Below, one piece after another: positions 5,452-6,534 of a DNA stretch of 6,534 bases. Each line of letters starts with the position of its first letter. Within the stretch, counting starts at the first letter, position 1. The notes below the pieces were generated by a model. The model was not told the origin of the DNA. It did no database searches and saw only the letters and a program-made list of their open reading frames with translations. The position numbers were made by a program, and so were the translations under genes. Origin of the DNA: an uncultured Chloroflexota bacterium (GTDB taxonomy: Bacteria; Chloroflexota; Anaerolineae; Promineifilales; Promineifilaceae); NCBI GenBank assembly GCA_937958365.1, contig CALFEW010000422.1, forward strand, positions 1 through 6,534, in the 5' to 3' direction.

Positions 5452-6279
5452 ATGATCCAACCCTCATTTCTACCATTGCCCCTCACCGACTGGCAGTCCA
5501 CCCGCAGCACCATGCAAACATACGCCCAACTGCTGAGCAAGATTCGCGGGGCGCTGTCACCGGCGCAAAAACATTGGTGGCACATCAGCCTGCACGCCAC
5601 GGCCGTTGGCCTGACCACCACACCCATCCCCGCCGGCGACAAAACCTTTGAGCTGGTCCTCGATTTCACCCAGCATCAACTGGTCCTGACGACGAGCTTG
5701 GGCGAAACGGCCGTTGTGCCCCTGATTGGGCAGTCGGCGGCGGCGTATTGCGCGGAAACGCTGGCTGTATTGCGCGGATGGGAAATTGAACCGGCGATTG
5801 ACCGGGCGAAGTTTGCCGATGAAACGGTGGGAGTGTATGAGGTAACGGCCGTCGCTGCCTACTGGCGCGCCCTCGCCCAAATTGACGCCGTTCTCAAAGA
5901 ATTTAAAGCCGGTTTCCGTGGCGAAACCGGCCCCGTGCAGCTTTGGCCCCATCACTTCGATCTGGCGATGATCTGGCTTTCGGGCCGGTTCGTCCCCGGT
6001 CAGGACCCGGCCAACGCCGATTATGCCGACGAACAGATGAATTTTGGCTTTTCGGCCGGCGATGACAGTATTCCCGAACCCTATTTTTACGCCACCGCCT
6101 ACCCGACCCCACCTGGTTTTGTCGGTGCGCCCCTGCCTGATGGCGCTTACTGGCACACAAGCGGCTGGAAAGGGGCCGCTTTGCCTTACGCCGCCCTGGT
6201 TGGCGCGCCCAACCCCCAGGATATGTTGCTCACCTTCTGGCGCACCGCCTATCAGGCTGGCTCCGACCTGATGAAATAA
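5452..6279 (+). CDS. DUF5996 family protein
   Basis: Soluble protein of 275 aa without signal peptide or membrane segment. I recognise it as DUF5996 from the conserved opening LPLTDWQSTRSTMQTYAQLL with SKIRGALSP, the HWWHISL motif at 41-47 followed by TAVGLTTTPIP, the DLAMIWLSGR block at 170-179 preceded by WPHHF, the acidic and aromatic stretch containing EPYFYATAYPTP, and the C-terminal LPYAAL region. Length fits the family. No function is established for the family to my knowledge; several conserved His and Trp residues hint at a ligand or metal site, which is inference. Start: ATG5452 (or ATG5449) follows AGGAG. The gene stands alone, with repeats on both sides, so it probably has its own promoter; none could be defined. 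Confidence 0.85.
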   Translation: MIQPSFLPLPLTDWQSTRSTMQTYAQLLSKIRGALSPAQKHWWHISLHATAVGLTTTPIPAGDKTFELVLDFTQHQLVLTTSLGETAVVPLIGQSAAAYCAETLAVLRGWEIEPAIDRAKFADETVGVYEVTAVAAYWRALAQIDAVLKEFKAGFRGETGPVQLWPHHFDLAMIWLSGRFVPGQDPANADYADEQMNFGFSAGDDSIPEPYFYATAYPTPPGFVGAPLPDGAYWHTSGWKGAALPYAALVGAPNPQDMLLTFWRTAYQAGSDLMK

Positions 6280-6325
6280 CCGCGTTGAACATCTCGGAAG
6301 TTCGGAACACTACCTTTGCACTTTT

Positions 6326-6534
6326 AAGAAATGGAACGCGGATTTTCACGGATGCGGCGGATTAACAACGCTGATAGTGATGGTTTGGCATGGTTCAGAA
6401 GTAAAACAATGCCCTTTACAATTTGTAGCCGCTACAAGAGAAGATTTACCAGGATGATTTTACAAAGAATGAACCACGCCGATGGTTTTTATCCGCGAAA
6501 ATCGGCCGCATCGGCGTTTATCCGCGTCCCATTC
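6326..6534. repeat. Long inverted-repeat element, possibly MITE-like, reaching the window edge
   Basis: The left arm 6333-6363 matches the reverse complement of 6500-6530 at 24 of 31 positions, sharing ACGCGGAT and GATGCGGC. The left end (6326-6344) is nearly identical to the solitary sequence at 2505-2523. The interior of about 136 bases is AT-richer, has a small dyad TTGTAG-CCG-CTACAA at 6423-6437 and no open frame of note. The terminal inverted repeats and absence of a gene fit a non-autonomous palindromic element, but no flanking target duplication could be identified and the right boundary may lie outside the window. Confidence 0.5.

Larger units (their letters stand above)
22..5852. repeat. 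Dispersed palindromic octamer ACGGCCGT, 15 exact copies
   Basis: Exact copies start at 22, 494, 1083, 1472, 1859, 2110, 2357, 3193, 3224, 3962, 4221, 4489, 5599, 5707 and 5845. One-mismatch relatives are at 1793, 2270, 3873 and 4401. Random sequence of this length and composition would give well under one copy. Thirteen copies lie inside genes: seven read Thr-Ala-Val, three Tyr-Gly-Arg and three as x-Arg-Pro-x, so all three frames are used. Copies occur in all six genes on either strand. None lies in the repeat-rich gaps at 5091-5451 and 6280-6534. The pattern resembles highly iterated palindromes such as cyanobacterial HIP1 (GCGATCGC); the function is unknown. Confidence 0.9.

Noticed and set aside
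5220..5669. Minus-strand open frame of 149 codons across the intergenic gap and the start of DUF5996
   Set aside because: Its sequence is mostly antisense to DUF5996 and to the palindromic repeat, and it shows no domain.
22..5852. ACGGCCGT enrichment as an effect of Thr-Ala-Val codon preference
   Set aside because: Six of the thirteen coding copies are in the other two frames, and two further copies lie wholly or mostly outside coding sequence.

Overview
This window reads as GC-rich bacterial chromosome. The best guess is Chloroflexota (Anaerolineae-like), from the style of the proteins (a family II pyrophosphatase with CBS domains, a WYL regulator, DUF5996) and from dense, short palindromic repeats in and between genes. 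That assignment is inference and was not tested by a search. No rRNA, tRNA, CRISPR array, transposase or phage gene is visible.

Layout, left to right. (1) 1-115 is a leader containing a near-palindrome. (2) 116-2449 is a tight two-gene plus-strand unit: a manganese-dependent family II inorganic pyrophosphatase carrying two regulatory CBS domains, then, after only 6 bases, a YafY-type HTH/WYL transcriptional regulator. (3) 2450-2525 is a convergent junction with a perfect 13-bp stem-loop and a solitary end of a repeat found elsewhere in the window. (4) 2526-3323 (minus) encodes a membrane-anchored DUF218 protein of the ElyC/SanA/YdcF type. (5) 3324-3384 is a short divergent intergenic region with a palindrome. 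(6) 3385-5090 is a translationally coupled pair, a calcineurin-like metallophosphoesterase and a PHP-family (histidinol-phosphatase-like) phosphoesterase overlapping by ATGA. (7) 5091-5451 has no gene; it holds two different imperfect palindromic repeats and a 10-bp stem-loop just before the next gene. (8) 5452-6279 encodes a DUF5996 protein. (9) 6280-6534 has no gene and contains a third, longer inverted-repeat element running to the window edge.

The common theme is phosphate-ester and phosphoanhydride hydrolysis (pyrophosphatase, metallophosphoesterase, PHP phosphatase), but the genes lie in separate transcription units, so one shared pathway is not demonstrated. The strongest non-gene signal is the 8-base palindrome ACGGCCGT, present 15 times exactly. 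It occurs in all three reading frames of the genes, which points to DNA-level rather than protein-level selection or spread, similar in kind to the HIP1 octamer of cyanobacteria. No complete novel defence or mobile system is visible.
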